Part shown: positions 6,087-12,947 of the stretch, one piece after another | Position numbering within the stretch: position 1 is the stretch's first letter | Layout of the letters: each line of letters begins with the position of its first letter | Source: CAZTZY01 sp964617765 | GTDB taxonomy: Bacteria; Pseudomonadota; Gammaproteobacteria; Pseudomonadales; DT-91 | Direction: 5' to 3' | Length of the DNA stretch: 14,487 bases | NCBI GenBank assembly: GCA_964617765.1 | Contig: CAZTZY010000073.1 | Span: 1 to 14,487, forward strand | The notes under the pieces: generated by a model | What the model was told of the DNA's origin: nothing | The model's input: the letters and a program-made list of their open reading frames with translations, nothing else | Database searches by the model: none | Program-made: the position numbers and the translations under genes

Positions 6087-6616
6087 TGTTTGATGAGCCT
6101 TTACCGAAACAAGCCGATCTTCGCAAGCTTACGTCTTCCGGAGCGAATTTCAGATCACATCTTGATGTGGCTAATTTCCCACGGCTAGCGAATGCAGTTT
6201 ATGAAGGTCAAGGCCAAGTCGATATTGATTTGCATTTTGGCATTGATGAGCAACATATTCGTTATATTGCCGGCTCAGTGAATTGTGAAACATCGGTGAT
6301 TTGCCAGCGTTGTTTGGAACCGGTTTCTATCAACTTTGGTTCAGACATGTTCTTAGGAATAGTCTGGAGTGAAGAAAAAGCTAAACATTTGCCAATATCA
6401 ATGGATCCGCTAATAGTGGTTGAAAATGAGTTGGTTGATTTGAATGACGTGGTAGAGGAAGAGCTTCTGTTGGGTTTGCCCTTTGTGAGTTTTCATGAGG
6501 TTGGCGAGTGCACTGGAAAGCAACGTTATGAGTCTTCATCTGAAGAGTTGATAACACCTGTAGTAAAAGAGAATCCATTTAAAGTGCTGGAAAAATTAAA
6601 ATCCGGCAAAGAGTAG
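6086..6616 (+). CDS. yceD: YceD / DUF177 family 23S rRNA accumulation protein
   Basis: 176 aa, standard for the family. The N-terminus (PLPK, D-RKL, GA at residues 5-20 and FPRL at 31-34) matches the usual YceD opening, which fixes the start. No alternative start codon exists in frame back to the stop at 6056. The middle carries C67 and the CQRC motif (73-76) followed by LEP, likely a metal-binding knuckle. An acidic conserved segment LVDLNDVVEEELLLGLP spans about 116-132. YceD is linked to 23S rRNA accumulation and is almost always encoded with rpmF, 9 nt downstream here. No Shine-Dalgarno is visible before the ATG, and the promoter start point nearly coincides with it, so translation may be leaderless. 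Confidence 0.93.
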   Translation: MFDEPLPKQADLRKLTSSGANFRSHLDVANFPRLANAVYEGQGQVDIDLHFGIDEQHIRYIAGSVNCETSVICQRCLEPVSINFGSDMFLGIVWSEEKAKHLPISMDPLIVVENELVDLNDVVEEELLLGLPFVSFHEVGECTGKQRYESSSEELITPVVKENPFKVLEKLKSGKE

Positions 6617-6625
6617 GAGTGCAGC

Positions 6626-6808
6626 ATGGCCGTACAAAAAAGTAAAAAATCCCGTTCACGTCGCGATATGCGTCGTTCGCATGATGCCTTAACTGGTCCC
6701 ACCTTGTCTGTGGATAGCACTAGTGGTGAAACGCATCTGCGTCATCATATTACTGCAGATGGATTTTTTCGTGGCCGCAAAGTGATTGAGACCGGTAACG
6801 ACGATTAA
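6626..6808 (+). CDS. rpmF: 50S ribosomal protein L32
   Basis: 60-aa basic ribosomal protein of the large subunit. The family sequence is plain: MAVQKSKKSRSRRDMRRSHD, then the conserved HLRHHITADGFFRGRKVI. It is the gammaproteobacterial form without the four zinc-binding cysteines found in some other bacteria. A strong AGGAG ribosome-binding site lies 8 nt before the ATG. Cotranscription with yceD and plsX is the usual arrangement and couples ribosome and membrane synthesis. Confidence 0.98.
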   Translation: MAVQKSKKSRSRRDMRRSHDALTGPTLSVDSTSGETHLRHHITADGFFRGRKVIETGNDD

Positions 6809-6815
6809 AATTTAG

Positions 6816-7823
6816 ATGGCAAGCCAGACAATTGCCATTGATGCTATGAGCGGGGACTTCGGTCCCCGTGTTATTGTACCCTCCGCTTTAAAGTATCTTC
6901 AGGAAACCTCCGGCGTTTCTATTGTTCTAGTGGGTGATCAAGCCCAGATAACTCCTTTAATTCCATCAAAATTAGTGTCTCGCGTTAGTGTTTTTCATGC
7001 TGATGAAGTTATTGGCATGGATGAGAAAATTTCAGTCGCATTACGCACAAAAAAGCGTTCATCCATGCGTATTGCTTTGGATTTGGTCGCTAAATCTGAA
7101 GCGGGAGCTTGCGTTAGTGCAGGTAATACAGGAGCACTGATGGCCTTGGGAATGTATTTGCTGAAAACCATTGATGGTGTTTCTCGTCCGGCAATTTGTG
7201 GCGCATTGCCTTCATTAAATAGCCATAGTTATCTGTTGGATATGGGTGCTAATGTTGATTGCGCTGCTGAAGATTTATTGCACTTCGCATTAATGGCTAA
7301 TGTGTTAGTCAAGATTGTTGATAATAAGTCTAATCCTACTATTGCTCTCCTCAATAATGGTGAGGAAGAAATCAAAGGCAATGGTCAGGTCAAGGAGGCA
7401 GCTGAATTATTATCAAATCAGCCTGGCATTAATTATATTGGTTATATAGAAGGTGATAAATTATATGAGGCTGCAGCAGATATCATTGTTTGCGATGGTT
7501 TTGTGGGGAATATTGCATTAAAGGCTTCTGAAGGTGTAGCAAAATATATCATTGAAAAAATCAGGCAGGAAATAAATGCAGATCCTTTGTCACGTTTGCT
7601 CTCTCTCTTTGCCTTACCTGAATTTTATCGTATTAAAAATAAAATAGATCCTCGTCGATTCAATGGTGCGATATTGCTAGGATTAAAAGGCATAGTGGTA
7701 AAAAGTCATGGAAATGCTGATGAGAAGGCTTTTTATTATGCTTTGCAACAAGCCTCATACATGTTGTCGGCTGATTTAATTAGTCAACTCGATTGTCAGT
7801 TTAAAGGAATCGTCAATCAGTAA
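6816..7823 (+). CDS. plsX: Phosphate acyltransferase PlsX
   Basis: PlsX converts acyl-ACP and phosphate to acyl-phosphate, the donor for PlsY in the first step of phospholipid synthesis; it is a peripheral membrane enzyme. At 335 aa it is full length. Recognisable motifs are DAMSGDFGP (9-17), SAGNTGALMA (101-110), LDMGAN (141-146), CDGFVGN (226-232) and KSHGNAD (296-302). The first motif has Ser12 where most homologues have Gly (MGGD). The ATG is 7 nt after the rpmF stop with no clear ribosome-binding site, suggesting translational coupling. fabH/fabD or fabD normally follow; here fabG is next. Confidence 0.97.
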   Translation: MASQTIAIDAMSGDFGPRVIVPSALKYLQETSGVSIVLVGDQAQITPLIPSKLVSRVSVFHADEVIGMDEKISVALRTKKRSSMRIALDLVAKSEAGACVSAGNTGALMALGMYLLKTIDGVSRPAICGALPSLNSHSYLLDMGANVDCAAEDLLHFALMANVLVKIVDNKSNPTIALLNNGEEEIKGNGQVKEAAELLSNQPGINYIGYIEGDKLYEAAADIIVCDGFVGNIALKASEGVAKYIIEKIRQEINADPLSRLLSLFALPEFYRIKNKIDPRRFNGAILLGLKGIVVKSHGNADEKAFYYALQQASYMLSADLISQLDCQFKGIVNQ

Positions 7824-7914
7824 TGTAGAATTTTATTTTTACCGTTTTTACCGTTGTTAATATGAATTAGAGTGATTAGGTTAGGCCCGATTATAAATAT
7901 AAAGAGGTTTCTAT
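7824..7914 (+). promoter_or_regulatory. plsX-fabG gap: tandem repeat, weak promoter, fabG RBS
   Basis: The 91-bp gap has a perfect tandem 9-bp repeat TTTTTACCG at 7836-7844 and 7845-7853. A weak promoter may be formed by TTTACC (7838-7843) and TATGAA (7861-7866) with a 17-bp spacer, about 4/6 at each element. The fabG ribosome-binding site GAGG (7904-7907) is 7 nt before its ATG. No residue of fabD coding sequence is recognisable. Confidence 0.35.
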
Positions 7915-8658
7915 ATGGAGCAAGATAAAAAAGTCGCATTAATTACTGGAGCTACTAGAGGTATTGGTAAATCTATAGCCGATCGTTTGGCTCAAGATGG
8001 TTTTTTTGTAGTTGGAACAGCTACCACAGAAAATGGAGCTAATACAATAAGTGAGCGGTTCAAGCTTGCTGGTTTATCCGGCGTTGGAATAGTACTTAAT
8101 GTAACTGATGCAGAACAAGTTCAACAGGCAGTAAAATCTATTACTGAAAAACATGGTGCACCAGCTGTATTGGTAAATAATGCAGGCATAACTAAAGATA
8201 ATTTATTTATGCGAATGAAAGATGATGAGTGGCACGATGTTATTGATACCAATTTAAATGCTTTATTCAATGTTACCAAGGCGTGTATAAAAGGTATGAC
8301 TAAGGCGCGCTGGGGAAGAATTATCAATATCAGCTCGGTTGTAGGCTCTATGGGAAATCCTGGGCAAGCTAATTACGCTGCCACCAAAGCGGGTGCTGAG
8401 GGGTTTTCAAGAGCCTTAGCTGCAGAGTTAGGTTCGCGTGCAATTACTGTAAATAGCGTTGCACCCGGATTTATAGATACAGATATGACTAAAGAGTTAT
8501 CTGAAGAGCATAAGGCTATGTTGTTAGCGAAAATACCTTTAGGTCGACTTGGTGATGCTGAGGAAGTTGCGGCTGCCGTTGCTTTTTTGGCTAGTAATGA
8601 TGCTGCCTATATATCGGGAAGTACTTTGCACGTTAATGGTGGTATGTATATGGTATAA
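7915..8658 (+). CDS. fabG: 3-oxoacyl-ACP reductase FabG
   Basis: FabG reduces 3-oxoacyl-ACP to 3-hydroxyacyl-ACP with NADPH in fatty-acid elongation. The 247-aa protein is a classical short-chain dehydrogenase. It shows the TGATRGIG nucleotide-binding motif (Gly12, Gly16, Gly18), NNAG (88-91), Asn113, catalytic Ser141 and the YAATK motif with Tyr154 and Lys158. It ends with the typical LHVNGGMYM. These correspond to Ser138, Tyr151 and Lys155 of E. coli FabG. It lies directly before acpP and fabF, which supports FabG over other SDRs. Its stop codon is part of a terminator-like hairpin (8650-8672). Confidence 0.97.
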   Translation: MEQDKKVALITGATRGIGKSIADRLAQDGFFVVGTATTENGANTISERFKLAGLSGVGIVLNVTDAEQVQQAVKSITEKHGAPAVLVNNAGITKDNLFMRMKDDEWHDVIDTNLNALFNVTKACIKGMTKARWGRIINISSVVGSMGNPGQANYAATKAGAEGFSRALAAELGSRAITVNSVAPGFIDTDMTKELSEEHKAMLLAKIPLGRLGDAEEVAAAVAFLASNDAAYISGSTLHVNGGMYMV

Positions 8659-8672
8659 ACATGCCATTTTTT
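8650..8672 (+). terminator. Short intrinsic terminator overlapping the fabG stop
   Basis: ATGGTAT (8650-8656) pairs with ATGCCAT (8661-8667), 7 bp with one wobble and a 4-nt loop, and continues into TTTTTT (8667-8672). The fabG TAA stop (8656-8658) lies in the stem end and loop. The stem is AT-rich, so termination may be partial. Confidence 0.55.
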
Positions 8673-8725
8673 ATAGCTTTTTTGTGAATATTCAGGTTTT
8701 TTATAGATAAAAGTGATGAAAAGTT

Positions 8726-8753
8726 GTGACAGCGGAGTAAATGGTTGTACAAT
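8726..8753 (+). promoter_or_regulatory. acpP promoter
   Basis: GTGACA (8726-8731) and TACAAT (8748-8753), each 5/6 to consensus, are 16 bp apart; reading TTGTGA (8724-8729) as the -35 gives 18 bp. The start would be near 8760, leaving a leader of about 70 nt before the acpP ATG at 8831. A dedicated promoter fits the very high demand for acyl carrier protein. Confidence 0.6.
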
Positions 8754-8830
8754 GCTTGCACTGGTTTATACGTAGTAATAAATAATAATCCGTCCAGTTA
8801 AAAAATTTTAGATAGGAGTTGATGGGTACT

Positions 8831-9067
8831 ATGAGTAGCATTGAAGAGCGCGTAAAAAAAATCGTTGCTGAACAGCTTGGTGTTAAAGAAGAAGATGTAA
8901 AAGCAGATGCTTCTTTCGTTGAAGATCTCGGTGCCGATTCTTTGGATACAGTTGAATTAGTCATGGCTTTGGAAGAAGAATTTGAAACTGAAATTCCTGA
9001 TGAAGAAGCTGAGAAAATTACCACTGTTCAATTGGCTATAAACTACATCAATGAGCATTTAAACTAA
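8831..9067 (+). CDS. acpP: Acyl carrier protein
   Basis: 78-aa acidic carrier protein that holds growing acyl chains on a phosphopantetheine arm. The DSLDTVELVMALEEEF helix-II motif is intact, with Ser37 (Ser36 of the mature protein) as the attachment site. Start: ATG 8831 gives MSSIEERVKK, matching E. coli and Pseudomonas AcpP in length and sequence, but it is 12 nt from the AGGAG at 8814-8818. An in-frame ATG at 8822 would add three residues and is only 3 nt from AGGAG. The later start is preferred on homology. The gene stands alone between terminators at 8650 and 9087 with its own promoter. Confidence 0.97.
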   Translation: MSSIEERVKKIVAEQLGVKEEDVKADASFVEDLGADSLDTVELVMALEEEFETEIPDEEAEKITTVQLAINYINEHLN

Positions 9068-9086
9068 TATTTTTTAGTTTGAATCT

Positions 9087-9125
9087 AAAAAGCCGTTTCT
9101 ATAACAATAGAGCGGCTTTTTTTTT
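9087..9125 (+). terminator. Strong intrinsic terminator after acpP
   Basis: AAAAAGCCG (9087-9095) plus TTCTAT pairs with ATAGAG and CGGCTTTTT (9107-9121) with one bulged T and an ACAA-type loop at 9103-9106. A run of nine T follows (9117-9125). A smaller hairpin TTTTTAG/CTAAAAA (9071-9091) shares the left-arm A-run. Placed between acpP and fabF, it should make acpP mRNA much more abundant than fabF mRNA. The A-run also lets it work in reverse. Confidence 0.88.
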
Positions 9126-9145
9126 GAAATTGATTTGGAGGTTCT

Positions 9146-10387
9146 GTGTCTAGAAGACGTGTTGTTGTTACTGGAATGGGTATGTTATGCCCAGTGGGTA
9201 ATACCGTTGAGTCTGCCTGGCAGGCTATCTTGAATGGCAATAGCGGCATTGGTCTAATAGATTTTTTTGATACATCGGCCTATAGCACCCGGTTTGCCGG
9301 TCTCGTTAAGGATTTTGATGTTTCCCAGTATTTTCCTGTTAAAGATGCCAATAGAATGGATTTGTTTATTCAATATGGCATCGCTGCGGGTATTGAAGCT
9401 ATGCGGGATTCCGGTCTGGAAATTACAGAAGAGAATGCCGAACGAGTCGGAGTAGCCATTGGTTCTGGTATTGGTGGTTTACAGTCTATAGAAGATTGTA
9501 AATTAACTGTGGTTGAAAAAGGTCCTCGCCGTATTTCGCCCTTTTTTGTTCCTGGCTCCATCATCAATATGATTTCAGGTAATTTATCGATTATGTATGG
9601 CATGAAAGGGCCAAACATAGCGATAACAACAGCCTGCGCTACAGCTACACATTCCATTGGCGTGGCAACCCGTATGATCCAGTATGGTGATGCCGATGTT
9701 ATGTTGGCTGGTGGTGCTGAAAAAGCTTCAACACCCGTTGGATTAGGTGGCTTTTGCGCAGCACGGGCACTTTCCACTCGTAATGAAAATCCACAAGAAG
9801 CCAGTCGTCCCTGGGATCGTGACCGTGATGGTTTTGTTCTCGGTGATGGGGCGGGTGTGCTGGTACTTGAAGAATATGAAGCCGCTAAAAAGCGCGGCGC
9901 TAAAATTTATGCTGAAGTGACTGGATTTGGAATGAGTGGTGATGCTTACCACATTACAACGCCTCCTGAAAATGGTACTGGTGCATTGCAGGCGATGCGC
10001 AATACCCTCAAGGACGCTGGTTTAAATCCGGGTGAGATTCAATATATCAATGCCCATGGTACATCAACCAAAGCTGGTGATCTTGCTGAAACCCTTGCAA
10101 TGCAAGCCTTGTTGGGTAGCGATGCCAATAAGGTTGCAGTGAGCTCTACCAAATCCATGACTGGTCACGCCCTTGGAGCGGCGGGCGCATTGGAAGCGAT
10201 TTTTTCAGTTTTATCGATTCGTGATCAGGTGGCACCACCTACCATTAATCTGGATAATCCGGATGAAGGTTGCACCTTAAATTATGTGCCTAACATCGCT
10301 CAGCCTATGAAAATTCAACATGCGCTTTCGAATTCATTCGGTTTTGGCGGCACTAATGGAAGTATTCTTTTTAGTCGGTTGAGTTAA
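9146..10387 (+). CDS. fabF: 3-oxoacyl-ACP synthase II FabF (KAS II)
   Basis: FabF condenses malonyl-ACP with acyl-ACP in chain elongation, including the 16:1 to 18:1 step. At 413 aa it is full length. The Cys-His-His triad is clear: Cys164 (TTACATATHS), His304 (NAHGTSTKAGD) and His341 (SMTGHALGAAG), with Lys336 nearby, matching E. coli 163/303/340. The C-terminal SNSFGFGGTN motif is intact. The start is GTG 9146 with GGAGG at 9137-9141; the resulting MSRRRVVVTGMG is the family start. It follows the acpP terminator by 20 nt with no room for an obvious new promoter, so expression may rely on readthrough. Confidence 0.98.
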   Translation: MSRRRVVVTGMGMLCPVGNTVESAWQAILNGNSGIGLIDFFDTSAYSTRFAGLVKDFDVSQYFPVKDANRMDLFIQYGIAAGIEAMRDSGLEITEENAERVGVAIGSGIGGLQSIEDCKLTVVEKGPRRISPFFVPGSIINMISGNLSIMYGMKGPNIAITTACATATHSIGVATRMIQYGDADVMLAGGAEKASTPVGLGGFCAARALSTRNENPQEASRPWDRDRDGFVLGDGAGVLVLEEYEAAKKRGAKIYAEVTGFGMSGDAYHITTPPENGTGALQAMRNTLKDAGLNPGEIQYINAHGTSTKAGDLAETLAMQALLGSDANKVAVSSTKSMTGHALGAAGALEAIFSVLSIRDQVAPPTINLDNPDEGCTLNYVPNIAQPMKIQHALSNSFGFGGTNGSILFSRLS

Positions 10388-10412
10388 TAGTCATATCCTA
10401 TAGAATTAACCC

Positions 10413-11261
10413 ATGAGCATTTCAATGTATACATGGGTTAATTCACAATTCCACCACACTATTTCGGTTTTTGATCGGGGCTTATCCTTCGGTGATGGTC
10501 TTTTTGAAACCATGCGTGTCAGTGGTGCGAAAATTCCTCTTTTGGACTATCACCTGGAGCGATTATTTTTGGGTGCCAGACGTTTGGGAATTAACGTCAG
10601 TCATGAGGATATTAAGGCGGATATTCAATTGGCGTTAGCGGCTATTCAAAATCAAAAAGAGTCTATCTGGCGATTAAAGTATATCGTCACCCGCGGTGAA
10701 TCAAATTCCGGTTATACGCCGAATCCTCGTGGTATACCAACGCGAATTATGCAAATGCATATTTATGATGCAGGTTTTAGCCGTTTACTGCAGCAACAGG
10801 GTATAAAAACCTGCACTTGCGTGTGGAGGCTTTCCGAGCAACCCAGATTGGCAGGTATCAAACATTTGAACCGACTGGATCAAGTAATGGCAAAGCAAGA
10901 GTGTTCTGACAGGGATTCATATGAGGGACTCATGCTGGATCAGGCCGGCCGATATATAGAAGGTACGATGTCTAACGTTTTTGCAATAACTCCTGATGGG
11001 AATGTAATAACTCCTCGGTTGGATAATGCAGGAGTGGAAGGCATAATGCGTAAATTAGTGATTGAAGAGTTATGTAAAATTAATCATATAGAATGTTATG
11101 AAGCTGAAATAAATAGAATGGATGAATTTTCTGAGGTTTTCATCACTAATGCGTTAATGGGTATTATTCCTGTTGTTGCTGTAGATCAAATTACATTCGA
11201 GATCGGGCCGGTGACAAGACTCTTGCAGCAAACATTAACTGATAGTCGGTGGATGTTATGA
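10413..11261 (+). CDS. pabC: Aminodeoxychorismate lyase PabC
   Basis: PabC releases pyruvate from 4-amino-4-deoxychorismate to give p-aminobenzoate for folate. It is a fold-type IV PLP enzyme. This 282-aa protein shows FDRGLSFGDGLFET (20-33), the PLP-binding Lys150 in AGIKHLNRLDQV, and EGTMSN (183-188), which together identify the PabC/branched-chain aminotransferase/D-amino acid transferase group. The location between fabF and mltG is the known pabC position. The start is uncertain: ATG 10413 and ATG 10425 (MYTWVN, closer to relatives) both lack a good ribosome-binding site. Its stop overlaps mltG by four bases (ATGA). Confidence 0.93.
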   Translation: MSISMYTWVNSQFHHTISVFDRGLSFGDGLFETMRVSGAKIPLLDYHLERLFLGARRLGINVSHEDIKADIQLALAAIQNQKESIWRLKYIVTRGESNSGYTPNPRGIPTRIMQMHIYDAGFSRLLQQQGIKTCTCVWRLSEQPRLAGIKHLNRLDQVMAKQECSDRDSYEGLMLDQAGRYIEGTMSNVFAITPDGNVITPRLDNAGVEGIMRKLVIEELCKINHIECYEAEINRMDEFSEVFITNALMGIIPVVAVDQITFEIGPVTRLLQQTLTDSRWML

Positions 11262-12313
11262 AGCAAAAAATTCTTTTAATGGCCGCTACTTTAGTCTTTT
11301 TGTCATTATTGTCTGCCAAATTGATATTGGAGGAGCTTAATAGGCCAGTTGTCGTAGAAGGAGATTGGGTCGTTGATGTTTTATACGGTGATTCCATTTA
11401 TGACGTAGCAAATAAATTGACAGATAAACAAGTGCTTACTTATCCAAGATTATGGATTTGGTATGGTCGTTTTTTTGGCATGGCAGAAAAAATCAAGGCT
11501 GGTGAATATAAGGTGGTTTCGGGAAAGACATCATTGTCGATTCTTGATGATATGGTAAAGGGCAATGCTATTAAATATACATTAACTTTTATCGAAGGCT
11601 GGACAGTCGCTCAGGCGATTAAAGAACTACAGAAGTCACCAGGTATTGTTGCTACGTTAGACCCCAAAGATCAGGAAATCATACTGAAATCGATCAATGC
11701 TGAAGGGCTGTATTCGAGCAGCGAAGGCTTGTTTTACCCGGATACTTATCAATACACAAAAGGCACCAAAGATCGGGATATTCTGAAAAAAGCCTATGGG
11801 CGGCTGATGGTTGAGCTGAATGCAGCATGGGAAAAGCGCGCAGAAAATTTACCTTACAAAAATGCCTATGAGGCATTAATTATGGCATCTATTATTGAAA
11901 AAGAATCCGGTGTTAATGATGAACGCCCACAGATTTCCGGTGTTTTTATCGAGCGTTTGCTCAGAGGCATGCGCCTGCAAACCGATCCCACCGTCATTTA
12001 TGGAATGGGAGAAGATTATCATGGGAATATCACCCGCAAGGATCTGGTCACTCCCACCGCCTATAACACTTATACAATGGATGGCTTGCCACCGACGCCG
12101 ATTTCATTGGTATCACGTGCTGCATTGGAAGCTGCAGTGCATCCACTGTTAAATGGAATGATCTTTTTTGTGGCAAAAGGCAATGGACGACATTCTTTTT
12201 CAAAAACCTTGGCTGAACATGAAAATGCCGTCCGGGAATATCAGCTGATGCGCAAGGAAAATTACCGTTCTACTGTATCTGAATGTGAAAGTAAAAATTG
12301 CAATGAAAAATAA
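11258..12313 (+). CDS. mltG: Endolytic murein transglycosylase MltG
   Basis: MltG cuts nascent peptidoglycan strands and is proposed to act as a terminase of glycan polymerisation at the inner membrane. The 351-aa protein has a short cytoplasmic tip, one transmembrane helix at about 4-23, a LysM-like region at about 35-95 and the YceG catalytic domain. The catalytic Glu is Glu214 in SIIEKES, equivalent to E. coli Glu218. The family core MRLQTDPTVIYGMG and TPTAYNTYT follows. The ATG overlaps the pabC stop in ATGA, so translation is probably coupled. An upstream GTG at 11249 is less likely. The C-terminus extends beyond the conserved domain in a charged tail that overlaps tmk. Confidence 0.95.
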   Translation: MKQKILLMAATLVFLSLLSAKLILEELNRPVVVEGDWVVDVLYGDSIYDVANKLTDKQVLTYPRLWIWYGRFFGMAEKIKAGEYKVVSGKTSLSILDDMVKGNAIKYTLTFIEGWTVAQAIKELQKSPGIVATLDPKDQEIILKSINAEGLYSSSEGLFYPDTYQYTKGTKDRDILKKAYGRLMVELNAAWEKRAENLPYKNAYEALIMASIIEKESGVNDERPQISGVFIERLLRGMRLQTDPTVIYGMGEDYHGNITRKDLVTPTAYNTYTMDGLPPTPISLVSRAALEAAVHPLLNGMIFFVAKGNGRHSFSKTLAEHENAVREYQLMRKENYRSTVSECESKNCNEK

Positions 12314-12947
12314 CAAGAAAGGTTTTTTTATCGTTCTCGAAGGTGGTGAGGGAGTAGGTAAAAGCACAAACTTGCAGTTTATCCAGCAGTTTTTGCAACA
12401 GAGCACCATACCTTTTGAAACGAGCAGGGAGCCCGGCGGCACAGAGCTAGCTGAAAAAATTCGGGAATTAATCTTAACCAAACATCAGGAGCCCGTTTCC
12501 GATATCACTGAATTGTTATTGGTATTTGCCGCACGAGCCCAGCATCTTGCCCAGAAAATAGTCCCGATTCTGGATTCAGGGAAATGGCTGGTATGTGATC
12601 GTTTCACAGATGCCACTTACGCATATCAAGGTGGCGGGCGGCAATTAAGTAAAGCGCTTATCGAACAGCTGGAGCAACTGGTGCAAGGCGATCTAAGGCC
12701 TGATTGTGTTATTGTGTTAGATGCTGATCCCGAGTTGGGCCGTGCCAGGGCGCAAGCGAGGGCTGAACTTGATCGTATGGAATCTGAACAAATCAGTTTT
12801 CATCAACGTGTTCGCCAGGCCTATTTGCAGCGCGCCCAACAACATCCTGAAAAATACGCGGTAATAGACGCATCGCAGAGTCTTGAGAAAGTACAGGAAG
12901 ATATCAAACAAGTGCTACATAAGCTCATACACAGGTGGCAGGAATAA
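12303..12947 (+). CDS. tmk: Thymidylate kinase
   Basis: Phosphorylates dTMP to dTDP with ATP. 214 aa from ATG 12303, which starts inside the end of mltG (11-nt overlap). A GTG at 12285 is possible but adds six residues without support. Motifs: P-loop EGGEGVGKS (13-21), REPGGT (43-48, dTMP binding), DRF (99-101), AYQGGGR (107-113), and a basic LID region about 147-158 (RARAQARAELDR). The basic LID with an ordinary P-loop is the E. coli-type arrangement. Followed by holB with a 1-nt overlap. Confidence 0.97.
   Translation: MKNNKKGFFIVLEGGEGVGKSTNLQFIQQFLQQSTIPFETSREPGGTELAEKIRELILTKHQEPVSDITELLLVFAARAQHLAQKIVPILDSGKWLVCDRFTDATYAYQGGGRQLSKALIEQLEQLVQGDLRPDCVIVLDADPELGRARAQARAELDRMESEQISFHQRVRQAYLQRAQQHPEKYAVIDASQSLEKVQEDIKQVLHKLIHRWQE

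Noticed and set aside
8819..8830. N-terminal extension of AcpP from TTG 8819 or ATG 8822
   Set aside because: The AGGAG is too close to these codons, and AcpP from ATG 8831 matches the invariant family length and N-terminus.
8701..9024. 107-codon minus-strand frame over acpP
   Set aside because: Serine-rich translation produced by reading the acidic acpP codons backwards; no start signal.
9370..9777. 135-codon minus-strand frame inside fabF
   Set aside because: Opposite the fully conserved ketosynthase core; a composition shadow.
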